Source: Bog-159 sp963756605
GTDB taxonomy: Bacteria; Acidobacteriota; Terriglobia; Bryobacterales; Bryobacteraceae
Length of the DNA stretch: 64,000 nucleotides
Direction: 5' to 3'
Assembly: GCA_963756605.1 (NCBI GenBank)
Contig: CAVWOT010000023.1
Coordinates: forward strand, 11,489-75,488
Every line of letters begins with the position of its first letter. The first letter of the stretch is position 1. Position numbers and translations under genes: made by a program. Of the stretch, positions 8,648 through 17,550 are shown one piece after another. The notes below the pieces were generated by a model. The model searched no databases. It was not told the origin of the DNA and saw only the letters and a program-made list of their open reading frames with translations.

Positions 8648-10255
8648 ATGCAAGTTCAAAAAACGAATTGGAACGGTTTGCGGCTGACGCTCGCCTGCGC
8701 TTTACTAGTGGCGTTTGCCGCCGCTCCGCTCCATGCCCAGCATTACCAGGACCTCTACGATTTTAACTGTGATTCGGGATGCACGCCATATGGAATATTG
8801 ATTCAGGGCGTCAACGGCAATCTTTACGGAACCAGCTCGAGCGGGGGCGCCCACAACCTGGGGACGATCTTCATGGTCAGCCTGACCGGTGCGTACACGG
8901 ATCTGTTTGATTTCAACTCGACTACGGGCGCCGGAGGTGGAGGATTGACCCTGGAATCCGTCGACAAGAATTTCTACGGGACCACGTCTGGCACGCTGTT
9001 TCAATTCAACCCCTCAGCCAATGCCTTCGCCGTCATGTATACGTTCAGCAGCACGGACGGTACTCCTGCGGGTCCTCCGGTTGAGGGCAAGGATAGCAAT
9101 CTCTACGGCGTTGTCGGTGAAACACCGTACCGCTTTACGGTGTCGACGGCGACGCTTGAGCTACTTTCCAACCCGGTACCCGGCGATCCGAGCGGCCCGC
9201 TGTTTGCGGCATCGGACGGGTACATGTATGGCGCCACCGAGAACGGCGGACACCTCGAAGCGGGCGAAATCTTCCGCCTGAGTACGACGGGAGCGATCAA
9301 GAAGCTTTACGCTTTCACCGACGAAGACGACGGCGCCAACCCCAATGCCCCACTCACCGAAGGAATAAAGGATGGCAACCTCTACGGAACCGCCCATATC
9401 GGCGGGTATTACCATGACGGTGTGTACGGAACGATTTTTGAGATGAGTCTGCCGTCTGACAATTTAGGAGCTGGCTACAACTTCGACGGAAGCGCCGGCA
9501 CCAACCCCACGGCAGGTCTGTTGTCCGCGTCGGATGGGAACTTCTACGGTACAACGAATGCCGGCGGATCAAACGATTTAGGCGTTATTTTCGAATGGCA
9601 GACGGGGGGATCCTATTTTGAGCTGTTCGATTTTTCGGGTAATGGCGGGTTGGTGCCCGGCGCAACTCCGAATACAGCTATCATGGAAGACACCAATGGC
9701 ATGTTCTATGGGCTGACGTCTTCCGGTGGAGCTAACGGAGCCGGAGTTTTTTACACCATGACTCCCGCCAGCCCCGTGAACCATATCAGCCTATGCTGCA
9801 ACTGGTTCGTAGTCCTCGATCAGCCGGTGACGATTGTTGGCCAGAACCTGACGGGGGTCGTCAACGTTTACTTTGGCTCAGTGCAGGCACAATTCCGGCC
9901 TGGTTCCGACACCTATCTGATCGCGGACGTGCCGAGCGCCGCTATCGATGGCCTCGTCACTGTGACCTTGGCAACCGGCGAGCAAATCGAAAGCCAGCAG
10001 TCCGTGCACATTCTCCCAAAGATAACCAATCTCGATCCTTCGAGTGGCCCGGTGGGCACGCAGGTGGGCATCGTGGGCGGCGGATTCTCGGGAACAACGA
10101 AGGTAACGTTCGGCGGCGTCGCAGCGGCCAATTTCATGGTGGTTAGCCCGGCGCTGATCCAGGCCACGGTGCCGGTGGGCGCGACCACGGGCAAGGTCGA
10201 AGTTGTCACCCCCAATGGCTCCGCCAGAAGCAAAAAGACGTTCACCGTCAACTGA
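8648..10255 (+). CDS. secreted GloVer-repeat protein with C-terminal IPT/TIG domains
   Basis: 535 residues; ATG 8648 follows AGGAG at 8636-8640. A signal peptide (ALLVAFAAAPLHAQ) is followed by about eight GloVer-type repeats, each containing a phrase such as NLYGTSSSGG, NFYGTTNAGG, LYGTAHIGG or MYGATENGG, the hallmark of the choice-of-anchor tandem-repeat family abundant in Acidobacteria and Verrucomicrobia. Residues ~385-535 contain two IPT/TIG immunoglobulin-like domains (GQNLTGVVNVYFGS, GGGFSGTTKVTFGG, VPVGATTGKVEVVTPNG). Likely an extracellular or surface adhesive/structural protein; no enzyme motif is visible. A degenerate copy of this kind of protein is present on the other strand at 12761-13105. 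Confidence 0.85.
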   Translation: MQVQKTNWNGLRLTLACALLVAFAAAPLHAQHYQDLYDFNCDSGCTPYGILIQGVNGNLYGTSSSGGAHNLGTIFMVSLTGAYTDLFDFNSTTGAGGGGLTLESVDKNFYGTTSGTLFQFNPSANAFAVMYTFSSTDGTPAGPPVEGKDSNLYGVVGETPYRFTVSTATLELLSNPVPGDPSGPLFAASDGYMYGATENGGHLEAGEIFRLSTTGAIKKLYAFTDEDDGANPNAPLTEGIKDGNLYGTAHIGGYYHDGVYGTIFEMSLPSDNLGAGYNFDGSAGTNPTAGLLSASDGNFYGTTNAGGSNDLGVIFEWQTGGSYFELFDFSGNGGLVPGATPNTAIMEDTNGMFYGLTSSGGANGAGVFYTMTPASPVNHISLCCNWFVVLDQPVTIVGQNLTGVVNVYFGSVQAQFRPGSDTYLIADVPSAAIDGLVTVTLATGEQIESQQSVHILPKITNLDPSSGPVGTQVGIVGGGFSGTTKVTFGGVAAANFMVVSPALIQATVPVGATTGKVEVVTPNGSARSKKTFTVN

Positions 10256-10301
10256 GACTTACTCACTCTCTGCCAAGAGAAAAATGCGAAACTCTGGCTC
10301 T

Positions 10302-10658
10302 TTATGCGGAGCGCCGGTAACGCTTGCGTCGCGTGGCTTGCTGCAGGTCGATCCCGCTCGGCAGAGCGCCTAATTCTTGTACCGTGATCTCCCGCTGGCG
10401 CGCTTCAGAGCTGTCACCCAACGGCACCGCGTACGTGCCCTCTTCCAGGCGCTTGCTCTACACGGCGAATCCGTCTCGGTCCCAATACAGGACCTTCACG
10501 CGGTCCCGCCGTCGGCCGGCGAACACAAACAGGTGTCCGGCGAACGCATCTTGCTTCAGATGTTCCCGCACCAGAGCATGCAGCCCGTCGAAGCTCTTGC
10601 GCATATCACAGGCCGTCAAGCACACATGAACCCGCACGCTGGCCGGCAGGTGGATCAT
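10302..10658 (-). pseudogene. tnpB: IS66-family TnpB with internal stop
   Basis: The 118-codon frame from ATG 10658 to TAA 10302 matches IS66 accessory protein TnpB (MRKSFDGLHALVREHL, HLFVFAGRRRDR, VLYWDRDGFAV, RLEEGTY, LLxGID-like LPSGIDLQQ). A TAG at 10458-10460 interrupts it at the place where the family reads about WYKRLEEG. The tnpC transposase that should follow is missing, so the element cannot transpose. Confidence 0.8.
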
Positions 10659-10900
10659 GCGCGCAGAGCTTCCATCACCGTGCGTAGGGTGGTGGCGTCC
10701 ACCCCCGTGCCGAGGCGCAGCCGCTCACCGGTCGCCAGCACCAGTTCCAATTCCGCCTGCGCCGCAGGCGCCGACGGCGTTGCGCCTCTCTCGACCAAAG
10801 CGAAACGCACTGGCTGCTTCCGGCTCAGCAACCGCTTGCGCCAATCGTAAAACTGATGCTCTGCAATACCTTGTTCCTCGCAGAACTTCTTCACGGACAT
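10655..10900 (-). pseudogene. tnpA: IS66-family TnpA, N-terminally truncated
   Basis: 81 residues beginning SVKKFCEEQGIAEHQFYDWR, the helix-turn-helix part of IS66 TnpA, and ending with a TnpA-like tail (LRLGTGVDATTLRTVMEAL). It overlaps tnpB by four bases as in intact IS66. The usual first ~25 residues are replaced by unrelated sequence and no terminal inverted repeat was found beyond 10900, so the left end of the element is lost. Confidence 0.75.
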
Positions 10901-10980
10901 CCCAACTACGCTCTTGCTCGGCTATTCATTCCTGCCACTGATCATGTTTGGAAGCTGTCTGCTCGCCGATGGTTTCGCCC

Positions 10981-11307
10981 ATGAAACAACTATGCAGCCT
11001 GGCCGGTCCGTTGGGAAGAGGGGTTCATCGGACGCTTACCCTAATCGGTACTGTCATAGGCTGTGCATTGCTTGCGTGGATTCCTCTTTCTATCGAGGAC
11101 AAGAGCTTCGGCAAATTAGTCAGCGCCTGCACAACAGCCCCTTGTACAACTGCCAATCCGAGCGCGTGTGTGACTCTCACAATGCTCATACTTGTAGGCA
11201 TGCCAACGTTGTTGGGCTTCAGTGAACGTACATTGCCGTTTTTTGAGCAGCGGATTTTTGGTAAGGCCGGTTTGCCACCAACTCGCCCAAAACGCCGCAA
11301 AATATGA
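10981..11307 (+). CDS. small predicted membrane protein, unknown
   Basis: 108 residues from ATG 10981. Two hydrophobic stretches (LTLIGTVIGCALLAWIPL and CVTLTMLILVGMPTLLGF) are separated by a ~25-residue loop with paired cysteines (TTAPCTT, SACV), and the C terminus is very basic (PPTRPKRRKI), consistent with a two-pass inner-membrane protein with cytoplasmic tail. I recognise no family. Composition is lower in GC than the neighbours and it lies in a region of mobile debris, so it may be imported. Confidence 0.4.
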   Translation: MKQLCSLAGPLGRGVHRTLTLIGTVIGCALLAWIPLSIEDKSFGKLVSACTTAPCTTANPSACVTLTMLILVGMPTLLGFSERTLPFFEQRIFGKAGLPPTRPKRRKI

Positions 11308-11356
11308 CGCTCTTCCCTGCCCGCAAACGTCCGGGCAGAGCCTCAAGGTAAAACCT

Positions 11357-11443
11357 ATGAAATCACAGGCGCCCGACGGATCGCTCTATATCACCGAGAG
11401 CCAAAACGGCAAAGTCTGGCGCGTTTTCTATCGGGGCAATTGA
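11357..11443 (+). pseudogene. C-terminal scrap of a glucose/sorbosone-type dehydrogenase
   Basis: 28 codons reading APDGSLYITESQNGKVWRV and ending YRGN. This is the typical last blade and terminus of PQQ-dependent soluble aldose sugar dehydrogenases (DGSLYI.D...G.IWRV.Y.G). Nothing upstream belongs to the family, so only the 3' tip survives, placed directly against the recJ pseudocopy. Confidence 0.5.
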
Positions 11444-11446
11444 CGT

Positions 11447-12054
11447 TTAGCGAGCCGGCCGCACATCCCCCAGCACGGCGCCCCACGCCGGCCCCCCGCG
11501 CGGCAGCGTAAGAATCGTCCTCCAACGAGAAGGCCACATCCACGCGCGCGGCCGGCTCGAGTTCCGCCGCGCGCTCCGCGAAATTCCAGGCCTTCAGCAC
11601 CAACGTCCGCCCGTTCTGCCGCACCCGAATGGCGCCAGGCTAATACCTCCGCCACACTGTGCTCGTCGATCTCCCGGAATTCGAGCCGCGCGTTAATCTC
11701 CACCTCTGACGCCAGATCGTCCAGCGTCAGTCGCGCCGCGCGTACTCGTCGAACCGTGCGCGAAACAGATCGACTTTGTCGCCAGGCAGCGTGACTCCCG
11801 CGGCCTGCCGGTGGCCTCCGAAGCGTTCGAACAAATCCGGCATAGCCTCCAGCGCCTGCAGCAAATGAAATGGCCGGATGCTGCGTCCTGAACCCCGCGC
11901 GCGGCCATCCTCCGGATCGCGGCCCAGCACGAACACGGGACGATGGAAGCGCTCCACCAGCCGCGACGCCACGATGCCCAACACGTCGCGATGCCAGTTG
12001 TCCGCCGCGAAAACCAGCGCGCGCTGGGCGTCGTCGATCGGTACGCGCGCGCAC
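11447..12054 (-). pseudogene. partial second copy of recJ (3' end)
   Basis: About 608 bases are nearly identical to the 3' part of the intact recJ (13597 to about 14305), including the stop-codon area. A 91-base deletion lies at 11617-11623: the intact gene has two TGCCGCA heptamers (13772-13778 and 13863-13869) and this copy has one, the expected product of slippage between direct repeats. The loss shifts the frame. Similarity ends abruptly at ~12054. The high identity implies a recent segmental duplication. Confidence 0.85.
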
Positions 12055-12268
12055 GGGCTTCGGCTGACGTTGCACAAAGGTCCCTATTTGAAACAACACG
12101 GACGGTTTGCATGCACCAGCGGCGACCGCCTCGGATGCCTCCGTCTGACTTCGCAATCCATTTACCTGTCTCCAGACCGGCAGCCGCCGCTGGAGCAAGA
12201 AGCAACCACGCTCCCCGCGCAGCTATCGTCACCTTGGGTAACTAACAGTTGTTGCCTGTTGACAATCC

Positions 12269-12619
12269 TTATGACCCGGGTTGTATGTTGGTTACATGTA
12301 TTGAATCACCGCCGGATTCGAGGGTCCCGGTGATGGTCACTTTCTGGCCGGCATAGTCCCACGCCTTCTTCTGATTATCCAGTTGATACGCGCGCTTGGC
12401 CGCTGGATCCTAAAGCGCATACGCGCCGCCGCTCTTTACGCACGCGATAGCGCATTCCCTGGCGTTCTTAGCGCCTTCCGACTTCATCATGTTGTCATGT
12501 GAGCCTATTTGAGCACACTGGCTGTCCATGACCTCCCCGGTAAAGGTGTGGTCAGCGGCTCGGGCAGCGCCGAGTCCGGCAGCAACGCAAAGTACAGTGA
12601 CAAATAATGACTGTCTCAT
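12269..12619 (-). pseudogene. small secreted protein with nonsense codon
   Basis: From ATG 12619 a signal peptide (MRQSLFVTVLCVAAGLGAARA) leads into HTFTGEVMDSQCAQIGSHDN, NARECAIACVKSGGAYAL, then TAG at 12410-12412, after which the frame continues as DPAAKRAYQLDNQKKAWDYA and KVTITGTLESGGDSIHV to TAA 12269. The whole 116-codon frame matches a small acidobacterial secreted family (GxVMDSxCA, CxxxCVKxGAKY, LDxQxKAxxFAGxKVxVxGTL). The stop replaces what is normally an aromatic residue in ALYD-like positions. Function of the family is unknown; a cysteine-bound ligand is possible. Confidence 0.65.
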
Positions 12620-12760
12620 GTATATTCCTAAGCTATCTTTCCGGGACGGTGTTCGTGAGATTCCCGCCCCTAAGGGTATACCGCCGGCAATCCGCCGGCC
12701 AAAGCGATCCAAAATCTATCGCCATACGCCAGACGTATCCATGGCCGAGAAGCGCAGGCC

Positions 12761-13105
12761 CTATCGCGCCACCCGAAAGGACACGTTGCTCGAAAGCGTG
12801 CCGCTGGGAGTTATTACCTTGACTGCGCCGGTGGTGGCGCCCGCGGGAACGGTTGTCGCGATTTCAGAACTCGATACCACAGTGAACTTGGCCGCCGTGC
12901 CGTTAAAAGGCGATGCTAGTTGCGCCGGTTAGATCGGTCCTCAGAATGATTACGCCCGCTCCCACCGCGCCCGAAGCAGCCTGTGTCTCTACAAACGGAC
13001 CCAGACCTACGGAAAGGCTGTAAGTCGTGCCGTAGTCGAGTCCACCCTACCCGGTCGCCCGTAGAAATTCCCGCCCCCAGCGGCACCCTCTTCGAAAATC
13101 ACTCC
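12761..13105 (-). pseudogene. IPT/TIG + GloVer protein remnant
   Basis: Minus-strand translation gives GloVer-like GVIFEEGAAGGGNFYG near 13080, then YSLSVGLGPFVETQ, GAGVIILRTDLTGATSIAF, and after one extra T (near 12886) NGTAAKFTVVSSSEIATTVP and ATTGAVKVITPSGTLSSNV, ending in TAG 12761-12763. This is the canonical C-terminal end of acidobacterial GloVer proteins like the one at 8648. The frameshift and the missing upstream repeats make it a pseudogene fragment. Confidence 0.7.
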
Positions 13106-13596
13106 CAGTGGCGCGCACGCATCACTAATACATCGCTATGCCAACCTTATCTGCTTCTTCCTAAATGATAAGCGCGAAGTAATAGGAACACGTGTGAACT
13201 CTCTGTAAGTACGGTGCACTTGAATACAACTTGGAGACTCCGATTTCGGCGAAGTCACTCGAGCCAGCGACTCTTGCCAGTATTGGACCGCCTGGGCCCA
13301 AGGGTAAGTTCCGCCCCTGTGTTCAGGTTTACTATCACCACGCCCGTGGTGCCTGACAAGAAGTGCCAATAGCCGCAACGTTACCAGGTGCGGGCTTGCT
13401 TGTGTCATGGATGGGTAAAGGCTTGTCAGCTACTAATTTAACATCGGCAGCCTGCCGCCGCGGCTGATTTCCAGGGCGTCGCGGTAGCGCTCAACGGTTT
13501 CGGCGGTCGTGGCATAAAGAATTCGGTTGTTCGGCACTCGCCTCGGAGATTCCCGAGTATAACGCCGTCATCCGGGAGACAAGTGGCGGCTCTTGG
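13106..13596. other. intergenic debris, no gene recognised
   Basis: About 490 bases between the IPT remnant and recJ. A ~33-codon minus-strand frame ending at ~13438 (PNNRILYATTAETVERYRDA) looks like the C terminus of some protein, but I cannot name it and there is no body to the gene. Nothing else is recognisable. Confidence 0.4.
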
Positions 13597-15336
13597 TTAG
13601 GGCGTTGCCGGCCGCACATCCCGCAGCACCGCGCCCCAAGCCGGCAGCCCCCGCGCGGCGGCGTAAGAATCGTCCTCCAACGAGAAGGCCACATCCACGC
13701 GCGCGCCCGGCTCGAGTTCCGCCACGCGCTCCGCGAAATTCCAGGCCTTCAGCACTAACGTCCGCCCGTTCTGCCGCAGCATCACGCGCAGATGCTTCTC
13801 CTTCATCACCGCGGGCGGACCCACCACCTCCACGTTCAACGCGGCAAATAACGGCGCGGGATTGCCGCACCCGAATGGCGCCAGGCTGAATACCTCCGCC
13901 ACACTGTGCTCGTCGATCTCCCGGAATTCGAGCCGCGCGTCAATCTCCACCTCGGGCGCCAGATCGTCCAGCGTCAGCCGCGCCGCGGCGTACTCGTTGA
14001 ACCGTGCGCGAAACAGATCGACTTTGTCGCCGGGCAGCGTGACTCCCGCGGCCTGCCGGTGGCCTCCGAAGCGTTCGAACAAATCCGGCATAGCCTCCAG
14101 CGCCTGCAGCAAATGAAATGGCCGGATGCTGCGTCCGGAACCCTGCGCGCGGCCATCTTCCGGATCGCGGCTCAGCACGAACACGGGACGATGGAAGCGC
14201 TCCACCAGCCGCGACGCTACGATGCCCAACACGCCGCGATGCCAGTTGTCCGCCGCGAAAACCAGCGCGCGCTGGGCGTCGTCGATCGGCACGCGCGCGC
14301 ACTCCTCTACAATCTGTTGTGTTACTTCCGCTTCCGCCAGCTGGCGTTCGCCGTTCAGCGTGTGCAATTGCTGCGCCAGCTCGCGCGCGCGCTCCGCATC
14401 GCCGGTCAGGAACATCTCGATCACCGCATTGGCCGTATCCATGCGTCCGGCGGCATTGATGCGCGGCGCAATGCGGAACGCCACGCTGGTCGATGACGGC
14501 ACGCGGCCGCCGCTGAAACCGGCAACGTCCAACAGCGCACGCAGCCCGGGATTGCGCACATTTCGCAGGCCGCGTAACCCGTGCTTCACGATGATGCGGT
14601 TTTCGCCCATCAGCGGCACCACGTCCGCTACCGTGCCGATGGCCACCAGCTTCAGAAACGATTCCGTCACGCGCCGCAGCTTATCGGGCGGCCAATCGAG
14701 CGATGCCAGCAGCGCCTGCACCAGTTTGAACGCCACACCCACGCCGCAAAGATTCTTGTCGGGATAACCGCAGTCCAGCCGGTTGGGATTCAGTACGGCC
14801 AGGGCCGGGGGCAGCTCGGCCTCGGGCAAATGGTGGTCAGTGATGATTACGTCGATCTGCAGCTCGTTGGCGCGCCGCACCACCTCCGCCGCACGAATGC
14901 CGGTATCCACGCTGACGATCAGCTTGATACCCTCAGCAGCCGCCTTTTCTACGGCGTCCGCGCGCATCCCGTAACCATCGCGCAGCCGGTGCGGCACGAA
15001 GAACGACACTATGCCTCCGGCCATTTCGATAGCCTTTTTCAGGATGACCACCGAGGTGGTTCCGTCCACGTCGTAATCGCCGTAGATCAGGATGCGCTCT
15101 CCGCAGCAGATGGCGCGCCGCAGCCGCGTCACGGCTTCGGCCATGCCGCGCAGCTCGTCCGGCGCATGCAGATCCGCGAGCGAAGGAGAGAGGAAACGGC
15201 GCGCCGCATCCGGATCGCCCAACTCGCGGGCCAGCAGCACGCGCGCGGCTGGCAGGCGGATGCCCAAAGCCGCGGCCAGCGCCTCGGTTTCCTGTGGATG
15301 GTCTTCCGGAATCAGCCAGCGGGCCGGAATGGGCAT
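13597..15336 (-). CDS. recJ: single-stranded-DNA-specific exonuclease RecJ
   Basis: 579 residues, full length for RecJ. DHH-family phosphoesterase motifs are present in order: DYDVDGTTS (motif I), SVDTGI, DHHLPEAELPPA (the DHH triad), LCGVGVAFKL, then INAAGRMDTA at the start of the DHHA1 part and the C-terminal nucleic-acid-binding domain. The enzyme degrades ssDNA 5'->3' in recombination and mismatch repair. It is the last gene of a minus-strand operon starting with a microcompartment shell gene; the gap to the preceding gene is 8 bases. A recent partial duplicate lies at 11447-12054. Confidence 0.95.
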   Translation of the reverse strand: MPIPARWLIPEDHPQETEALAAALGIRLPAARVLLARELGDPDAARRFLSPSLADLHAPDELRGMAEAVTRLRRAICCGERILIYGDYDVDGTTSVVILKKAIEMAGGIVSFFVPHRLRDGYGMRADAVEKAAAEGIKLIVSVDTGIRAAEVVRRANELQIDVIITDHHLPEAELPPALAVLNPNRLDCGYPDKNLCGVGVAFKLVQALLASLDWPPDKLRRVTESFLKLVAIGTVADVVPLMGENRIIVKHGLRGLRNVRNPGLRALLDVAGFSGGRVPSSTSVAFRIAPRINAAGRMDTANAVIEMFLTGDAERARELAQQLHTLNGERQLAEAEVTQQIVEECARVPIDDAQRALVFAADNWHRGVLGIVASRLVERFHRPVFVLSRDPEDGRAQGSGRSIRPFHLLQALEAMPDLFERFGGHRQAAGVTLPGDKVDLFRARFNEYAAARLTLDDLAPEVEIDARLEFREIDEHSVAEVFSLAPFGCGNPAPLFAALNVEVVGPPAVMKEKHLRVMLRQNGRTLVLKAWNFAERVAELEPGARVDVAFSLEDDSYAAARGLPAWGAVLRDVRPATP

Positions 15337-15344
15337 GCCGCGCT

Positions 15345-15839
15345 TCAGTTATTCGAGAAATAGCCGAATGAACCGTCGTCGTCCTGTTCTTTGCCGGCCG
15401 CCGGCAGATGCACGGCGATTTCTTCGCCGATGCTCAGGAATTCGTCGTACCAGTCCGGACGCATTTCATATACGTATATGCGGGCGTGATGATCGAACGC
15501 CAGCTCGATCGAACAGGTCACGCCCTCATGCACCCGCAACTCACGCAGCCGGTTTTCCAGATCGCGGCGTTCCTCGCGCGTCAGATCGCACTCGTCCAAC
15601 TCTTCGATGGCGTCGTCGATCTCGGGCGATTCAAACTCGCGCGCCGCGAAAAGGATCATCTTGGCGCCGACCTTGCGCGCGGTGTCCAGGAACATCTGGT
15701 AATCCGGGTAACGCTCGGTGTCCCAGAGCACCATGGGAAGGCCTTCCAGGCCCCCAGGAGCGCTGCGGAAGATGGCAAATTCCGACCGCTCGAGGTACTC
15801 CAGGATCTCCTGTTTGAGGGAATCCAGATTCAGGTCCAT
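15345..15839 (-). CDS. conserved hypothetical acidic protein (164 aa)
   Basis: Start ATG 15839 has GGAGG five bases upstream; the first residues are MDLNLDSLKQEILEYL. The protein is acidic, without signal peptide or membrane segment, and contains DTARKVGAKMILFAAREF, an acidic helix EIDDAIEELDECDLTREERR, and YVYEMRPDWYDEF. I recall no named family; it resembles small soluble proteins encoded next to RecJ in Acidobacteria, with unknown role. It is 16 bases downstream of the aldehyde dehydrogenase and 8 bases upstream of recJ, so all are probably co-transcribed. Confidence 0.75.
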   Translation of the reverse strand: MDLNLDSLKQEILEYLERSEFAIFRSAPGGLEGLPMVLWDTERYPDYQMFLDTARKVGAKMILFAAREFESPEIDDAIEELDECDLTREERRDLENRLRELRVHEGVTCSIELAFDHHARIYVYEMRPDWYDEFLSIGEEIAVHLPAAGKEQDDDGSFGYFSNN

Positions 15840-15855
15840 TAGTCCTCCGTTGCGC

Positions 15856-17550
15856 TTAAGCCAAAACCAGGATATCACCGGGTGCAGCCAAATCGCGGGC
15901 CGAGGGCGTAACGATGGTCCTGGGACCGATGTAAATTTTGCGGGATTGCCTGATGGCGTTGCGCACATCTTCCTCGCAGACGAAGTCCAAAATCTGTGGT
16001 TTGGGCGGCGCGGGCGTTTCACACGCGCAAGAGGCCGCGAGCGCTGGCGCGGGCGTGCCAGGAGGTGGCGCCGGCGCGGCCGCTGGGGCAGGTTGTGCCG
16101 CGGGCGCGGTACCCCGGCTAGCCAGGAAGCGGTCCACGATGTCCGCCGCCAGCGGCTTCTGCGCGGCCGGCTGGACGGGCGTCTCGAACGCCTCGGCGGC
16201 CGACCGCACGGCATAGGCCAGCCGCTTGATGTTATACAAGTGCTGCGGGCCCACGTTGTCGCTCGTGATATTGCCCGCCGCCGCGCCGCAGCCCAGCGTC
16301 ATGGAGGGGAAAACATTGGTCGTGATGCCGGTAGATCCTTGCGGCGCGGGCGTGTTCACCAGCACCCGATTCGCGGGCATGCGTTGCGCGTACTCGCGGA
16401 TGCGCGCGTCGTCGGTCGAGTAGATCGCGCAAGTATGGCCCAGCCCGCCGAACCGCAGCAGGCTCTCGCATATGTTCATCCCGGCGGCGAAATCTTTCAC
16501 CCAGTAGAGTGCCAGCACCGGCGATAGCTTCTCCATCGAAAGCGGATGCTGCTTGCCGACGCCATCCAGTTCCGCGACCAGGATGGTGGTCTCCGCCGGA
16601 ACCGTGAATCCCGCCATGGCGGCGATCTTCGTGGGCGACTGGCCGACGCAAGCGGGATTGATGGTCCAGTTCGCGGTCACCAGCACCTTGGCCAGCGCCT
16701 GTTTCTGATCGCCATTGCAGAAATAAGCTTTCCCGGCTTTCAATTCGGCCAGTACGCGATCCTTCAGCACATCCTCCACCACGATGGCCTGCTCGCTCGA
16801 ACACACCGTTCCGTAATCGAACGACTTGCCCTCGATCACCTTGGCGATGGCGTCGCGCACGTCGGCCGTGCGCTCGATCATCACCGGCACATTTCCGGGT
16901 CCCACGCCGAAGGCCGGCTTGCCGCTCGAATAGGCCGCGTGTACGATGCCGTGCCCGCCAGTCGAAAGAATCACGCCCGTGCGTTCGTGCCGCATCAGCG
17001 CGTTGGTGCCATCCAGGCTGGCGTATCCCAGACACTCGACGATGTCCTCGGGCGCGCCGGCTTCGCGCGCGGCGCGATACAGCAGGTCGGCCGTCGCGCA
17101 CGTGCAGCGCACCGCGCGCGGATGGGGGCTGAGCACGATGGCGTTGCCGGCTTTGAGCGAGATCAGAATCTTGAAAATGGCAGTCGAAGTCGGATTGGTG
17201 GTGGGCAGGATCGCCGCCACCACGCCCACCGGCACGGCATACTCTACGATGCGCTCTTCCGGGATCTCACGCAGAAACCCGATGGTCCGCATGCCGCGCA
17301 TCTTCCGCGGCAGCAGATCGGCATTCAACAGGTTCTTGGCGATCTTGTCTTTGACGTTGCCGTAGCCCGTCTCCTCGACGGCCAGGGCGGCCAGCCGTTC
17401 GGCGTTGGCGCGGCCCGCGGCGGCCATGCGCTCCACGATCGCATCCACCTGCGCCTGGCTGTAAGTGCGGTACTTCTGCCAGGCGGCGTAGGCCTTGTCG
17501 ACCTTGGTGCGGACCTCCTGAATGGAGACAAGGTCCTTGTCTTCGAGCAT
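15856..17550 (-). CDS. CoA-acylating aldehyde dehydrogenase with microcompartment-type C-terminal extension
   Basis: 564 residues. Residues ~1-460 belong to the EutE/PduP/AdhE-N type of aldehyde dehydrogenase, which oxidises an aldehyde to acyl-CoA with NAD+ and CoA: cofactor region PTTNPTSTAIFKIL, catalytic cysteine in GTVCSSEQAIV, and GLGHTCAIYS. A flexible Ala/Pro linker (~480-520) then leads to a conserved tail (ILDFVCEEDVRNAIRQ, GPRTIVTPSARDLA) of the type that targets cargo enzymes to microcompartments or is shared with their phosphotransacylases. It starts one base inside the shell-protein stop (TGATG overlap), so the two are translationally coupled. The aldehyde substrate cannot be told from sequence. 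Confidence 0.88.
   Translation of the reverse strand: MLEDKDLVSIQEVRTKVDKAYAAWQKYRTYSQAQVDAIVERMAAAGRANAERLAALAVEETGYGNVKDKIAKNLLNADLLPRKMRGMRTIGFLREIPEERIVEYAVPVGVVAAILPTTNPTSTAIFKILISLKAGNAIVLSPHPRAVRCTCATADLLYRAAREAGAPEDIVECLGYASLDGTNALMRHERTGVILSTGGHGIVHAAYSSGKPAFGVGPGNVPVMIERTADVRDAIAKVIEGKSFDYGTVCSSEQAIVVEDVLKDRVLAELKAGKAYFCNGDQKQALAKVLVTANWTINPACVGQSPTKIAAMAGFTVPAETTILVAELDGVGKQHPLSMEKLSPVLALYWVKDFAAGMNICESLLRFGGLGHTCAIYSTDDARIREYAQRMPANRVLVNTPAPQGSTGITTNVFPSMTLGCGAAAGNITSDNVGPQHLYNIKRLAYAVRSAAEAFETPVQPAAQKPLAADIVDRFLASRGTAPAAQPAPAAAPAPPPGTPAPALAASCACETPAPPKPQILDFVCEEDVRNAIRQSRKIYIGPRTIVTPSARDLAAPGDILVLA

Noticed and set aside
12528..12932. Plus-strand frame of 134 codons
   Set aside because: Antisense to the IPT/TIG remnant, which explains its Val/Thr-rich appearance.
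13438..13540. C-terminal-looking peptide on the minus strand (RILYATTAETVERYRDA)
   Set aside because: Too short to assign and without an upstream gene body; recorded only as debris.
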